Below are positions 46,303 through 57,537 of a DNA stretch of 64,000 nt, one piece after another. Origin of the DNA: Plantago major (taxonomy: Eukaryota; Streptophyta; Magnoliopsida; Lamiales; Plantaginaceae); NCBI GenBank assembly GCA_026545765.1, contig CM048842.1:16456667-16520666 (forward strand). Reading direction: 5' to 3'. Position numbers and translations under genes: made by a program. Position 1 is the stretch's first letter. Each line of letters opens with the position of its first letter. A model generated the notes under the pieces. It saw only the letters and a program-made list of their open reading frames with translations, was not told the DNA's origin and ran no database searches.

Positions 46303-49300
46303 TCATTCTCTCTGCCGCTCGGACGAACCAGCCTGAGTTCCGGAGGGGCCTCCAATCTCCTTTTTCGAAGACGCTTGCTCCCGCTCTCTGGCTTCTTGGG
46401 CCAACATCCTTTCCCTTCGAGACTGCAACTCTTTCAGGAAGTCGGAGCATCGCTGCATCAAGTCCAGATTCGATCGAAACCATGGACAGGCCCGGGCAAA
46501 GTCAGCCAGTCTCGGTTATGCTCAAGGTGATCCTCCAAATGAATGAAGACACTAGATATTAGCAACGGGGGCACGAACGAGGGAAGGTACAGACTACCAT
46601 GGTTGTATTTCTTGTCCTCCGTCTCATCACAGACCAGCTCCACAAACTCGCATTGGAGTAAGTCTTCATCCGAGACACCCTCCGGAGCAAACTCTGAGCC
46701 ATCGGCCTCTTTGAAAGCAGAAACGCCTTCAGCCTCCAAGTCACAGCCACTCGGAATCCAACCCCTCTGCTGAAACTGCCCTACAGCTACATCGAAGCCA
46801 TCCTGCCGAGCCTCGTCATACTTGGACTCAAGCATGAACTTGCGGAGTCCAACCAGAATTCTGGGCGACTGCGTCCGGGCCTTCCAGAGCTCACTCAGCA
46901 TCATGTCTTTAAAGCTCCGGGAGACACTGACGTACTCATCCATGCTATCCTGGTACACTTTCAGATCCCTCTCTAGCGATAGGATGGCACTTTTTAGCTT
47001 GGCCACCTCTGATTCGGCCTCCTTCTTGGCAGCAAGGGTCTTCTTCAGTCGCTCGGACAGGCTGTTCAACCTAGACGTCTCTACCGCCCGAGCAGCCTCA
47101 GCCTTGGCCAGATCCTCCTCAAGTGTGGCCCTCCGACCCACCACCACGGAGCACGCCTGGACGGCGACAGTGAGCTAAATCCACCAACATTGAAAAGTTA
47201 AAAACATAGTTCCGAGACAAAGAAAGTTGACTTACATCGACAATCAAAAAATCAAAAGGACATACCTTTCGGTGAGATGTGGTCAACTCCGCAATTCGGT
47301 CCAGTTCCGGGGCAGCAACCAACCGAGCCACCTCAGCATCCAACTCCAGCTCCGGCTCACCACTCATCTTTCCCTTGCCCTTCTTGGCTGAAGGGATCGA
47401 ACCTTCGGACGGACACTTTTGTCCGGCTGCAGCACTCGAGCCACTGGCAGGAGGGTCCCCAGACATAGATCTCGTAGGTTTCTTGTCCCCTTCGAGCCAG
47501 CCACCTTACCCTTGTCCGGGGTAGGTATCGTCTGGGCCTCCTCGCCCGCCGTGGCCCTCCGAGTCTCCTCCACTCGGAAAGTGGTAGCATTCCGAAGCTC
47601 TTCCATCGGCAGCACAGTGGACGTCTTGATGATTTGGGTTCGGGTACCCTCCTCCATCTCCTTGCGTTGTGCGGCATTTTGCTTCCGCTTCAGCTCCCGC
47701 ATGGTGGACATGGTGTACTCGAACCAAAAACCTGCACATCCGAAGGACAATAAATTATACATGATAAACAAAAAAATTTATCCACAACTACAAACGAAGC
47801 AAGTCATCACCGATTCGGATGACCGACTACGTGACCGAGCGAGAAAGAACTTACTGAGATCCTTATTCCCATCACAAAAACTTGGCTCCGAAAAGCCGGC
47901 TAGATAGGGAAGGGGTTGGCATATCAATCCTCGGAAGAAATATTTCTCCGGATCCTGATTCCGGTGGAGAGCTTGCATCCACAAAGGGACGTTCCGACCC
48001 AGAGGTTTCCAGTCCGGCAGCCTGCCTCGGAAAAACTTCTTCTCAAAATTCCATTTGGTCCTTTCCGCTTCGGATTGACCCTGCTTCAAAGCGGGCCGGA
48101 CGAAGATGTATCTCTTCCACCAATTTATTCCCAAGGAGGAGAGCAGATTGACAAAAAAAGTATATGCTTGGTGACACACAAACGTATAGAACAAAGTATT
48201 CCTATTACTTACACTAACATTAAATAACTTCCGAAAGTTATCAAACGTGACCGGGATGTCCTTATATTTACACATCACCCCGAAGTACATCAGATTTCCG
48301 AGCGAGTTGGGGATGATCTGATGAGGACTTAACCCCATGTTGTTCAGAATGTCCAAGAACTCGGACGCCATTGGCAAACGCCACCCGCAGTGAAGACTTA
48401 TCTCATGCACGCACATATACCCCGGAGGCGGATTGTAAAAATGTGCGACTCATCCGGAATAAGGATCTCCACGCACTCCGGAATCTCATACTTCCTCCGA
48501 GTTCCTCCACCTCCTCGGCCATCACAATCGAAGGGCATGTGGGCAATGTGCCATCCTCATTCAATTCACCCTCCGGGACGGGATGAGTAACATCGTCCCT
48601 TGTCCGAGGGAATTTCACCCAGAACACGTCCTAACCCTTCTTCAGCCCCTCGGGCAACTCCTCTTCGGTCATTTGATGACTCGTACCCGCTTGACCAGCT
48701 GACTGCCTCCAAAAAACATGGGCGGACAGCATTTCTTCCTCTTCCTCCTCCTCGGAACTGACGGTGTCAGTCTGACCCTCCTCCTCCACTCTATCATCCC
48801 CGGACGAAGAACTCAGTTCTACCACCGTCCGAAGGGGAACAGCAACCTGGACTCGATCCTCGACAACTTCTTCGAACATACCCAACTCGGGTGGTGCCTC
48901 GGAGGTATCATGCACCTCCTCGATGTTAGGCTCCTGCGGATCCGGAATGAACGGTACTCGGTTAGGGTTACTCCTAAAATTATAACCTAGGTTGCGAATG
49001 AGGGATCGAATCTCTACCGGGAGTTCGGGCTCCTTCCCAGCACAGCGCGGACGGAGAGCCCATATGGTCCTAGATCTTGTCTCTTGAACATCACCAGCAC
49101 CCTGCACATTAGAGACTTGCAGGTAATCCCGATGCTTCGGAGACCCTGAACCCGGAACAACTAACCGAAGTAAGGAGCTTACCTCGGGCTCCTCCCGGCT
49201 CGGACGAGGAGAACGCTCTAGCTCTACTGAATCATCCCCACCAACAATATCAATCTCCTAGGAGCTGTCTGATAGGGACAATGCATCGGAGTCATATCCT

Positions 49301-49338
49301 TCAGCCTCGGATCGGTTCTGACTATCACTCTCGGACAT
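46303..49338 (-). pseudogene. B2 antisense gene (fossil)
   Basis: A minus-strand gene between integrase and 3' LTR. It starts MSESDSQNRSEAEGYDSD; an acidic region follows (DRVEEEGQTDTVSSEEEEEEE), then a globular region near 47860-48400 (EFLDILNNMGLSPHQIIPN, FRKLFNVSVSN, WWKRYIFVRPAL) that resembles the 'putative gypsy type transposon' domain found in antisense ORFs of Grande-like Tat elements. A basic MSTMRELKRKQN part and a long coiled coil near 46950-47140 follow. Intron-like signals are at 49649/49340, 47854/47732 and 47263/47175, at places matching B1. Its cellular function is unknown. Broken. Confidence 0.72.
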
Positions 49339-49807
49339 CCTAGGGAAAGGAGAAAGCAATTTCGTAAGCTTTAAGATGACAGTCCGAGAGGTCGTTTATG
49401 TATATTAACAAAGGGAAAGATTTTAAGTTCAGAGGATAGAAAACGACTCTACCGGAAGAAGTTAGTTCGAAGATAGTAAGGTGTCAGATCGGCGTTAGTC
49501 TTGACTACTCAACATATCCGAGACACACTACGGTTATTACCAACTATAGAATATGTAACTTAAGCATGCATCCGAACAGACCATATTATCTACAGTAGCG
49601 AAACAACAAGCACAAGGACATTTGACAACCATTCAAGAAAACAACTTACTTGTACTCGGATAATTGGATCGAAGGCAGCTAACTTTGCTTGGATAAAACG
49701 ATACGGACTTCTTCTTGCTCGCTTCGGATTGCTTGCACTTGCTTCGGATGTACTGAAAAAGTTGAAAATCCTCTCTCTAGAATGTGAAAATGACAATCGG
49801 TGAAACC

Positions 49808-49822
49808 CCTATTTATAGAGGG
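49808..49822 (-). promoter_or_regulatory. TATA box of B2 antisense gene
   Basis: The minus strand reads CCCTCTATAAATAGG. The same core CCCTCTATAAATAG lies at 53066-53053 in B1, upstream of its antisense gene. Confidence 0.65.
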
Positions 49823-50047
49823 TTAAATCGGAAGCCCAACCGTCACCATTTTTCGAGAATAAATCTCAATCGTAGATCGAAATTCATCCAATGGCATAGT
49901 ACAACAATACCAAGTGAAATGACACATTGGTACAAAATATTTACCTTACGATGACAAAAACATACAACCAACTTCAACATGCTCGGAAAGAGAACATTAC
50001 TACACCCTCGGATGGCCAATTTATCTTCCGCCTCCGATCCGTGTCCT

Positions 50048-50415
50048 TTTTACAAGGAAGGATGATTTATCTCACCATCACACGGACCCTCGTCCGTTCG
50101 GATGTCCCTCTCCGGACCATCCCGACAAGGTTGATAAAACACTCCCTTTTTTACAAGGAAGGATGATTTACCTCACCATCACACGGACCCTCGTCCGTTC
50201 GGATGTCCCTCTCTGGACCATCCCGACAAGGTTGATAAAACCCTTCCCTTTTTTTTACAAGGAAGGATGATTTACCTCACCATCACACGGACCCTCGTCC
50301 ATTCGGATGTCCCTCTCCGGACAATCCCGGCAAGGTTGATAAAACCCTCCCTTTTTTACAAGGAGGGTTAACCCAACTCATCATCACATGGACTCTCGTC
50401 CGTTCGGACCATCCC
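50048..50415. repeat. Tandem repeat of about 103 bp, 3.5 units
   Basis: Units begin TTTTACAAGGAAGGATGATT at about 50048, 50151, 50256 and 50354. Each continues with CTCACCATCACACGGACC and GACAAGGTTGATAAAAC; the last is partial and diverged. Confidence 0.9.
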
Positions 50416-50529
50416 TTCACCTTCAAAGAGGTACAACTCCGACGTTCTCTGTCCACTTGATCTCGCTTACAAATACCCCTTCTTTCTTTAATTTTGTTGC
50501 ACCCCGAGTCTACTTCCTCAGACTGCAAC

Positions 50530-50559
50530 AAAAGAAAGAAAAGGGGGGGGGGGGAGAGA
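50530..50559 (+). other. Extra purine run upstream of B2 polypurine tract
   Basis: About 30 purines including a 12-G run, some 150 bp before the 3' LTR. B1 has a comparable G run at 53470-53483. Confidence 0.6.
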
Positions 50560-50688
50560 TCAAGATTAAGGACGACAAGAAGCACGGATTACACCTTTTT
50601 TCTGCTTACGAGGGACGGATTGGACCGAGAAACAAACTGTCCTCTACTTTCCACTATAGTTCCACAACTATCTTTTACTAAGATACTT

Positions 50689-50705
50689 GGAAACTAGGGG
50701 GCATA
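50689..50705 (+). other. B2 polypurine tract
   Basis: GGAAACTAGGGGGCATA directly precedes the 3' LTR. The preceding 50 bp (AGTTCCACAACTATC...) is conserved with B1 at 53600-53649. Confidence 0.88.
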
Positions 50706-51512
50706 TGTTGATACAGAATTATGTCCAATCCGTCATAGGCACCTTTGGAACGAATCCTAAGGCGTCCCAAATTATCTGAGGATCCGAGACACTATAATCT
50801 GACCCTAAGGTCCGACCCCTCCAATGGTCCGTAACCATGGGGTCCGATCCGGATCCAACATGACAATCTCACAAGCAACCAAGTAAACTGGCACTAGGAG
50901 GTCCGGGCAATAAGGTCTGAATCGGAGGAGTCGGACAAATTTATGGGAGTTCCCCATAGACAACCCAATACGGTCCGGACCAACCTCTTCGGACCTTGAC
51001 CCACAGCAGACTGTATCAAAGCCTCTAAAACTCTCACATTAATGACTAAACTACCCCTGAAAGCCCAAAGTGAAATGGGGCAAGTGTCATTAATGGGCCA
51101 TGGGCCTACTGAAGCCTTGGTGTCTCAATCCAGGCCTTACACTTTGCACGATCTGGTGGAACCCTCCTAATTGGGGAGAAATCTATATATAGGGCACACA
51201 CTCCCATGATAATGGCAAGCAATAATCACTTCCAAACCTTGACTATTATACAGAGTAGATCTTCAGTCACTCTTGAGTAAAGTCTCGGACCGGTTTGACA
51301 CGTAGCAAACCGGGTCTACGGTCCTAACCCCCCTCCAAGCTATTTGTGCAGGTCCTTACGCATCACCTCTTACCAGTACGACGGTTCTTACGGGCTCTTA
51401 CTCTTTGGTTCTTACGAGCAAGGTGGTTCTTACTCAAAGGTGGTCTAGGTACTTAGAGTGAAGGAAAGCAAGTGAAATTCATTAAGTGGTTGGGGAAATT
51501 TTACTCTCAACA
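50706..51512 (+). repeat. B2 3' LTR
   Basis: TGTTGATACAG...CTCTCAACA, about 807 bp, TATA-like TCTATATATAGGG near 51182. It is followed by the ATTGT repeat. Confidence 0.95.
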
Positions 51513-52370
51513 ATTGTTTTCCTTGTGGATTTCCACCACCCACGGAACCACATTTTTGGCGTGTCCTGGCTCTGAACCATAATTTCGACGGACTCGGGAA
51601 TTTCCCAGTTCCGCCTCCACTCCAGAATATCTTCAGGCTTCACCTTGGACGGACAAGTGGGTAGCAAACCATCCGCATTAAGTTCACCATATGGGTCTGC
51701 GATTATGACAGCAGACGCAGGACGAGGGAATTTAGTCCGCGCCGCCTGAGCTTCGCGACCCGCGGCTAGTGGTGGATTAGGTTGAGCGGGCACTCTAGGG
51801 TGCAAAATAATCCGACGATTGTTACGCCAGAGCGTCCCCGTGGACAGGCAGCTTGAGAGGATTCCTCCTCGTCATCTTCCTCTTCTTCTCCTTCTTCCTC
51901 CTCTTCTTCTCCAACTTCGTATCTCCCGGATGTACTTGGATTGGTCGGACATGTTTCCATCACAACACGGTCCTCCTCCCCAGCCTCGAACATCTCTATA
52001 TCATCCGCCCCACGATCAGTGTCATATCCTTGTTCTGCCCGAGGCATACTCCTACCAGCAGGCATGCCACCACTGCCAATGGTCCGGGATTGAACCCGTA
52101 CCCTTGTTCTCGCAACATTCGTCCGGTTACTCATAGCTTCATTCCGAGTAGTGGCAGTGCCACGGGCCCCATGCCCAACATCTGAGTCTTCAGAAGAGCG
52201 AACTCCACACCGTCCGCGTTGCGTACCTCCACAGGAAGTCTGTTCTGCGGAATCTCCAACTTCGGGTGGTCTGACACGGATGAGGTTACCATAACAGAGT
52301 CGGACCCTTAGATTATTCCATCATCATAGTCTTGAAGTTTGTGTTGGTTCTGACTATCGCTCCCAGACAT
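51513..52370 (-). pseudogene. B1 antisense gene, 5' part (fossil)
   Basis: It starts MSGSDSQNQHKL, parallel to MSESDSQNRSEA of B2. A long Glu/Asp run follows near 51850-51920, then FPRPASAVIIADPYGELNADGLLPTCPSK, the equivalent of B2's GELNEDGTLPTCPSI. It stops where B2 is inserted and continues at 16016-14399. An intron-like acceptor (CCCTAG) lies just before the ATG, with a donor at 52863. Function unknown. Broken. Confidence 0.7.
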
Positions 52371-53052
52371 CCTAGGGCACAAGGAAACGGATCAGAAAAT
52401 GATGTTGTGGTCGTCCGAGAGTTCGTTTATGTATCTTATTAAGTTCAATTGTCTGAAGACATCCTACTTTATTGGGTGTTCCTATGGGTCATTCTTTCCT
52501 ACCTACTGGCACCTAACTTGTCGCACAAGACCGTGCCACAAGGGAATTATATGTGCCAATTGGCACTGTTATCTACCACACGAGGCAAGGCAATAAGGAT
52601 CTCAAAAAAACTACTAGCGCTATAATCTACCATACATGGCACATTTACAGTTCCAATCTACAAGTCATATCTACAAATTGGTACCATAATTCAACTAAGA
52701 AAGCATGCACTACTAGAGTCACAAAAACTCAACATACGGCACATTACTTGGCAAAAAACACCCTATCTATACAGCATACGAGCATGGAAATTCAACAAAG
52801 CATACATGCATCTGCGAAAGAAGAACAATTAGTCAGAATTTAGAGAGGACCGGATTTACTTACTTGTTAAAGCAGTTACAAGAAGAATGGACGGACCACA
52901 AAGCCTTGCTTGTTCTCCGAAAATGACTTGCACGGAAGCTCTGATTGCTCACTGGAAACTTTGATTGCTCGGAAGTTGGTTATTTGCTCGGATTGCTTAG
53001 GATTTCTCTGGATTTGATTTGGCTAAAGTGTGACAATGACAGATCTGGCGAA

Positions 53053-53066
53053 CTATTTATAGAGGG
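53053..53066 (-). promoter_or_regulatory. TATA box of B1 antisense gene
   Basis: Minus strand CCCTCTATAAATAG, about 190 bp upstream of the donor site of the leader intron; conserved in B2. Confidence 0.65.
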
Positions 53067-53632
53067 ATAGTTGGGGAAGACGAAGCGTCACATCACTTAG
53101 CCTTTAAACCCAGTCGTTGATCATTTCAATCCAACGGTCGCATCGGTTCACAGGTAGTGAAATACATTGCACCCATTAAATTTATTTTGGAAATTCCCCA
53201 CTATCTCGGGATCCTCACTCATGGGCTGGACGGACGACTTATTGGGCCTCTTGGATCACTATTCATCGGCCTAGGTGAACCATTTCACATATCCAGCCCA
53301 ACGGATTGCTTCCTACACACTCTTCCACGGGAGACTTCTTTAAATCCTAAATCCATACTCGGATCTCGAAATATCTCGGATACAAATACCTTTTCCTTCT
53401 ACAGTCCGAGATTTTTTCTATCTCGGACTGTAGAACGAAACGTGAAATCAAAGTAGGCGATAAAGTAGCGGGGGGGGGGGGGGAGATATATTAAATTCCT
53501 GAAACACGGATACGGATTTTTAGCACGAAAAGAAGGGATTTTCTCCCTCACATTTAACGATTCGGACACGCTCCTAAAACACACTTGTTCTTCTACTTAT
53601 AGTTCCACAACTATCTTATACTAAGATACTTG

Positions 53633-53649
53633 GAAACTAGAGGGGCATA
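53633..53649 (+). other. B1 polypurine tract
   Basis: GAAACTAGAGGGGCATA precedes the 3' LTR, as in B2. Confidence 0.85.
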
Positions 53650-54508
53650 TGTTGATGCGGATATATGTTCAATCCGTTAAGGGCACCGTAGAGCGTGTCC
53701 TAGAGCACATCAAGGCTAGAATGGCCAAATTATGTACTTGTCCGACCTTGAGAAGTCCGCCTTGAGGAAACCCTTCCTGGTCAACCAGTAGACTCAGGTC
53801 AATACATCTTTTCAGCTAGTCCGACCTAGCTGGGGGCATGACCTCAGAACTCGACAAAGGATCACATATCCAACATTGTCAGGATGCCAAACGGACCGGA
53901 CGAGATAAGCTCAGACGCCACCTTAACAATAAGACCAAACGTATACATTGGAACCTCCAAGGTACTTCCGAGCAGCTTGTGTCTCGGACCGTCACTGAGT
54001 TACCTAGGAACAGACCAACTCAACAGAGCTCGGATCATTCTAAAGGTCTCACACGGACCCATCAGCGAGAATAGTACTCTGAGAGGTAAAAGGACCAATC
54101 TACCCTCCCAAACCCATCTAATGGTGTTGGACATTCACATACTATTGGGCCATGGACCAAGGGAGCATTGTTGTCCAAATCTTGTACATACACTTGGCAT
54201 CATCTTATGAGCTACCTCATAAGTACATGATAACTATAAATATAGCACAAGATTCCATACATTGAAGTAAGTCAACTCATATCATAACTTCCCTCATAAT
54301 TACTACATTGAGAACTTTCTATTCTCTCTTGAGTAAAGTCTCTTTCCGGTTTGACACTAGCAAACCGGGTTACCCTTCTAACTCCCCCCCCCCCCCGAGT
54401 CCTTTCAGGTGCTCCAGCTCGGATAGAGCTCTTAGGACGGACATCAAGTTGGAGGCGGATCTTAGATTAGGGACTTGTAGTAGTTTAGTTAGTGTTTGAG
54501 ACTCAACC
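53650..54508 (+). repeat. B1 3' LTR
   Basis: It starts TGTTGATGCGG like B2's LTR but is much diverged inward. TATA-like CTATAAATATAG lies near 54234, and a poly-C run near 54382. It ends around GAGACTCAAC, where A-family LTR sequence begins. Confidence 0.8.
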
Positions 54509-54510
54509 CC

Positions 54511-55942
54511 TCAGCAGACTTATCTTAGCTCAGAAAGGTAAGTTGTACTCTTAGTTCACTTGAACATTGTAAAAGAGGAAGCTTACTGAGTATGTTAGTC
54601 TAGCAAATCTTGTATAGGATGTTAGGTCTCTGAATGTATATCTTTGAAGAAGACCAAGAAGGAAGAATCCAGCAGAAGAACTCATTCGTTGAAGATTAGA
54701 AGACTGCACAAGATTGTTGAAGACTAAGGAAAAGTGTCTCCTCAGATACCTTGGCTCAGATACTTGAAGAAACTAAGTGTCTGGAAGACAAACATTTCAA
54801 TAGGTTTCTGATGCACTTTAGGTCACTGAGAAAGGACTTGCAAAGCCTCAGAAAGCTTCCATTGTTCCGTTGACACTACAGGACAAAAGTTAGTACAGTG
54901 CATTAATTACGCAAACATAGATGTCTGAGCAAAAGAGGAAATCTTTGTAAAGAGACAAAGCTCACTGCCATATTAACATCATATATCGTTAGTTTGAATT
55001 TCCTTGTGCCTAACGGATACTAATTCAAACGGCATGATTTTGAACTATAAATATCACCATTTAGTATGCTTGAAGGATACACTTACACCTTAGACTGAAC
55101 ATCAATTGCGATATACTTTCAAGCATACAAGCCTTCTGCCTACTTACTCTCTAGCTTACTGTTGCGACTGAAGCACTTGAATTCTAAGTAGCACAAAAGT
55201 TCTAAGTGTCCCGATCATTAACAAGAATTGAATATTGTGAAGGAGTTGAATTCAAAAGATATAGTTGCGACTAATATCGGAGATTCATTCTCTTGAACAA
55301 AATCAAGACTTGGATCAGTAGAGAATAAGCTACCATACATAGAAAAGTGTATTAAGTAAGCTTGATTCTACAGAGCACTCCTACATAACTGTAGAAGTTA
55401 TTAAGAGCCTGCTCACCTGACAAACTACCATAACCAAACACCAATAGGCGTTGAGCATAGAAAGTACTTAGTTTGGGAAACTAATGAATAGCTCAAAGGT
55501 TACTGAGTAGAGGAAGTACTTGGTTGGGAAAACCAGGGAACAACTCAGGGGGAACACTTGGTTGCAAACCTCGTGTTAAAGGGATCAAGAGATAGGACTT
55601 TGTAAGGGGAACTCAATATCTTATTTTAGTGGATTCAAGTCCTGAGAAAGGGCGAGTGGATTAGTTAAAGGATTATGCCACCTTCAGATACCACTATAAA
55701 GCTTTGTGTTATTTACTTACTGCACTTACTTACTGCGTTATTTATTACTTGCTGAGTACTTACACACATTATAGCTTGCTGAGCACGTGCACTTATATGA
55801 AAAGACTTCCGCTCTCTGAGATTAAGTATCAGATACCTTCACAGATATCTGAGAAACTATTTTATCGTAAAAAGTTTGAAAAGACTATTCACCCCCTCCC
55901 CCCCCCCCCCAGTCTTTTACTTTATCGTTATCTGGACCAACA
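54511..55942 (+). repeat. Element E 5' LTR, most of it
   Basis: Matches the A-family LTR from TCAGCA-GACTTATCTTAGC to CTGGACCAACA. It has TATA-like CTATAAATAT at 55045, hairpins at 55467, 55519 and 55557, and a poly-C hairpin at 55880-55918. Confidence 0.88.
55467..55573 (+). repeat. Tandem LTR-leader hairpins (element E)
   Basis: Hairpins at 55467-55485, 55519-55537 (CTTGGTTGGGAAAACCAGG) and 55557-55573. The second differs from A's CTTGGCT/AGCCGGG by a paired C-G to T-A change. Confidence 0.7.
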
Positions 55943-55944
55943 AA

Positions 55945-55956
55945 TGGTATCAGAGC
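55945..55956 (+). other. Element E primer-binding site
   Basis: TGGTATCAGAGC, initiator tRNA-Met type, two bases after the LTR. Confidence 0.93.
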
Positions 55957-56060
55957 AGGAGGTTCCCAAGCCTTCTGCACTGAACGTAGATCCTAGATAA
56001 GTGCACACTAACCGCTTACCACCTGCACTTGATTTGTTTGTTTAGTGTGTCTACTGCAGG

Positions 56061-56659
56061 ATGTCTTTAAACGATGCTCCAGTTCTCAAGCCAGAGAACT
56101 ACGAAAAATGGAAGAACAACATGATGCTTCACCTGGAAGCTATCAATGACGAGATGATCGAAGTGAAAAAGAATGGCCCCATAGTCATTCGACAAGAAAA
56201 GCAAGTCATTGAAGTTTCAAATGGTCGAGACAAGGAACCTGCTGACACATATGCTGCTGGTTCCTCCACTTCATCTTGTATAACTACGAGTGCAAGACCA
56301 ATAGGTGAAATTGCCTATGAACCAAAGCCCAGACATCTCTGGACATCTGAGGATTCCAAGATAAACAAGCTAGATGGTCAACCAAGAAACATCATCATAC
56401 GTTCTACTCCAGACCACATACAATGCAAACTGTGGTGTGCAAAGACGGCAAAAGAGGCCTGGTCCCTGATTGAAGAAATCTGTGTCGGCACTGAGAAAAC
56501 CAAGGAAAACAAGTTTGAAGTTTTGAAGCTCAAATTCCAAAACTTCAAACAAGGTCCCACTGATACTCTTGAATAACTTGATTTCAGGTTTACAACACTG
56601 ATGAGTGAAATGGCTGCACTTGGTGAAAGTGAGAGATATTCTAACTCTGAAAAGGTTAA
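56061..56659 (+). pseudogene. Element E gag, N-terminal part (fossil)
   Basis: It starts MSLNDAPVLKPENYEKWKNN, parallel to A's gag at 24543, and runs to the KLKFQNFKQGPTDTLE part of the Copia gag domain. It is cut by the LTR at 56660. Fossil. Confidence 0.88.
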
Positions 56660-57537
56660 TGTTAGGAATATTTGTTTAGATTTTGATCAGCAACCTAATG
56701 GTTTATCTTAGCTCAGAAAGGTGCTTAGTACTCTTGGTTCACTTGAACATTGTAAAAGAGGAAAATCACTAAGAATGTTAGTCTAGCAAATCTTGTATAG
56801 GATGTTAGGTCTCTGAATGTAATTTTTATTTATTTGAAGAAGACGAAGAAGGAAGCATCCAAGTAAAGGAATTCATTTCCAGAAGACTGAAGTTTGCTCA
56901 AGATTGCTGAAGACTAAGGAGAAAAGTCTCCTCAGATATCTATGTCCAGAAACCTTGAGTCAACAAGTGTTTTGATTAAACAAGTTACTCAAAGGATATC
57001 TGAGAACACAAGTGTACTGAGTAAGGAACGTGTCAAGTCTCAGAAAGCTTCACGTATCCGTTGAGACAACAGGACAAATATAGTACAATGCATTTATTGC
57101 TCGGACAAAAATGTCTGCACAAAAGCAGAAGTCTCTGAAGAAGAAGACAAAGAACTCTGCAGTACTATATACAGATATCAATAGTTTGAATTTGAATTGA
57201 GCCTAACGGATACTATTCAAACGGATTCAAATTCAACTATAAATATCACCACTTAGAATGCTTGAAAACACACCTTGAACTTACACTGAAACAACACACG
57301 AACTTTCAACTTACTGAATATCTTCAAGTGATCTCTCAAGCATACAAGCTTTCTTACTACTTACCTTCTAGCTTTCTGTTGCGACTAAAGCTCTAGAACT
57401 CTAAGTAGTATACAAGTTCTAAGTGTCCTGATCCTTAACAAGCATTGCTATTTGTAAAGGAGTTGAATCAAAAGATCAAGTATCTAAGATTCATTCTCTA
57501 GAACATTTAACATAGACTTGGGTCAGTAAAGAACCAG
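56660..57537 (+). repeat. LTR piece F (A family)
   Basis: It begins TGTTAGGAATATTTG inside E's gag and runs to GGGTCAGTAAAGAAC, about halfway through the LTR, where it is joined to element D. TATA-like CTATAAATAT at 57237. It is diverged from A's LTRs, unlike the sequence that follows. Confidence 0.85.

Larger units (their letters stand above)
16017..51512 (+). mobile_element. Element B2 (Ty3/gypsy, Tat lineage), with A nested inside
   Basis: It has LTRs of about 880 and 807 bp, the primer site TGGCGCCGTCTGTGGGAA, and gag, protease, RT, RNase H, a second RNase H, integrase (split by element A), a spliced-looking antisense gene, a polypurine tract and flanking ATTGT repeats. Without the nested A it is about 14.6 kb, a plausible size for a Tat element with a long 3' region. 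The LTRs differ by about 5% by eye. It is structurally complete at both ends but broken in its coding parts, with roughly six to eight breaks. It sits inside B1's antisense gene. Confidence 0.93.
51513..54508 (+). mobile_element. Element B1, right visible part
   Basis: Resumes B1 after the nested B2: the 5' part of the antisense gene (minus strand), its TATA box, a purine run, polypurine tract and 3' LTR. The right boundary with E is ambiguous by about ten bases. Confidence 0.85.
54511..56659 (+). mobile_element. Element E (Ty1/copia, SIRE-like, A family, older copy)
   Basis: It has a 5' LTR, primer site and the first part of gag, interrupted at 56660 by LTR piece F. The LTR lacks its first few dozen bases at the junction with B1, suggesting that B1 inserted into this LTR. 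It is clearly more diverged from A than A's two LTRs are from each other. Broken. Confidence 0.8.

Noticed and set aside
54493-54520. TGTTTGAG at 54493 as a new LTR start for E
   Set aside because: It resembles the A-family TGTTAGGA start only weakly. B1's LTR running to about 54508 and E resuming near 54511 explains the bases better, though the border remains ambiguous.
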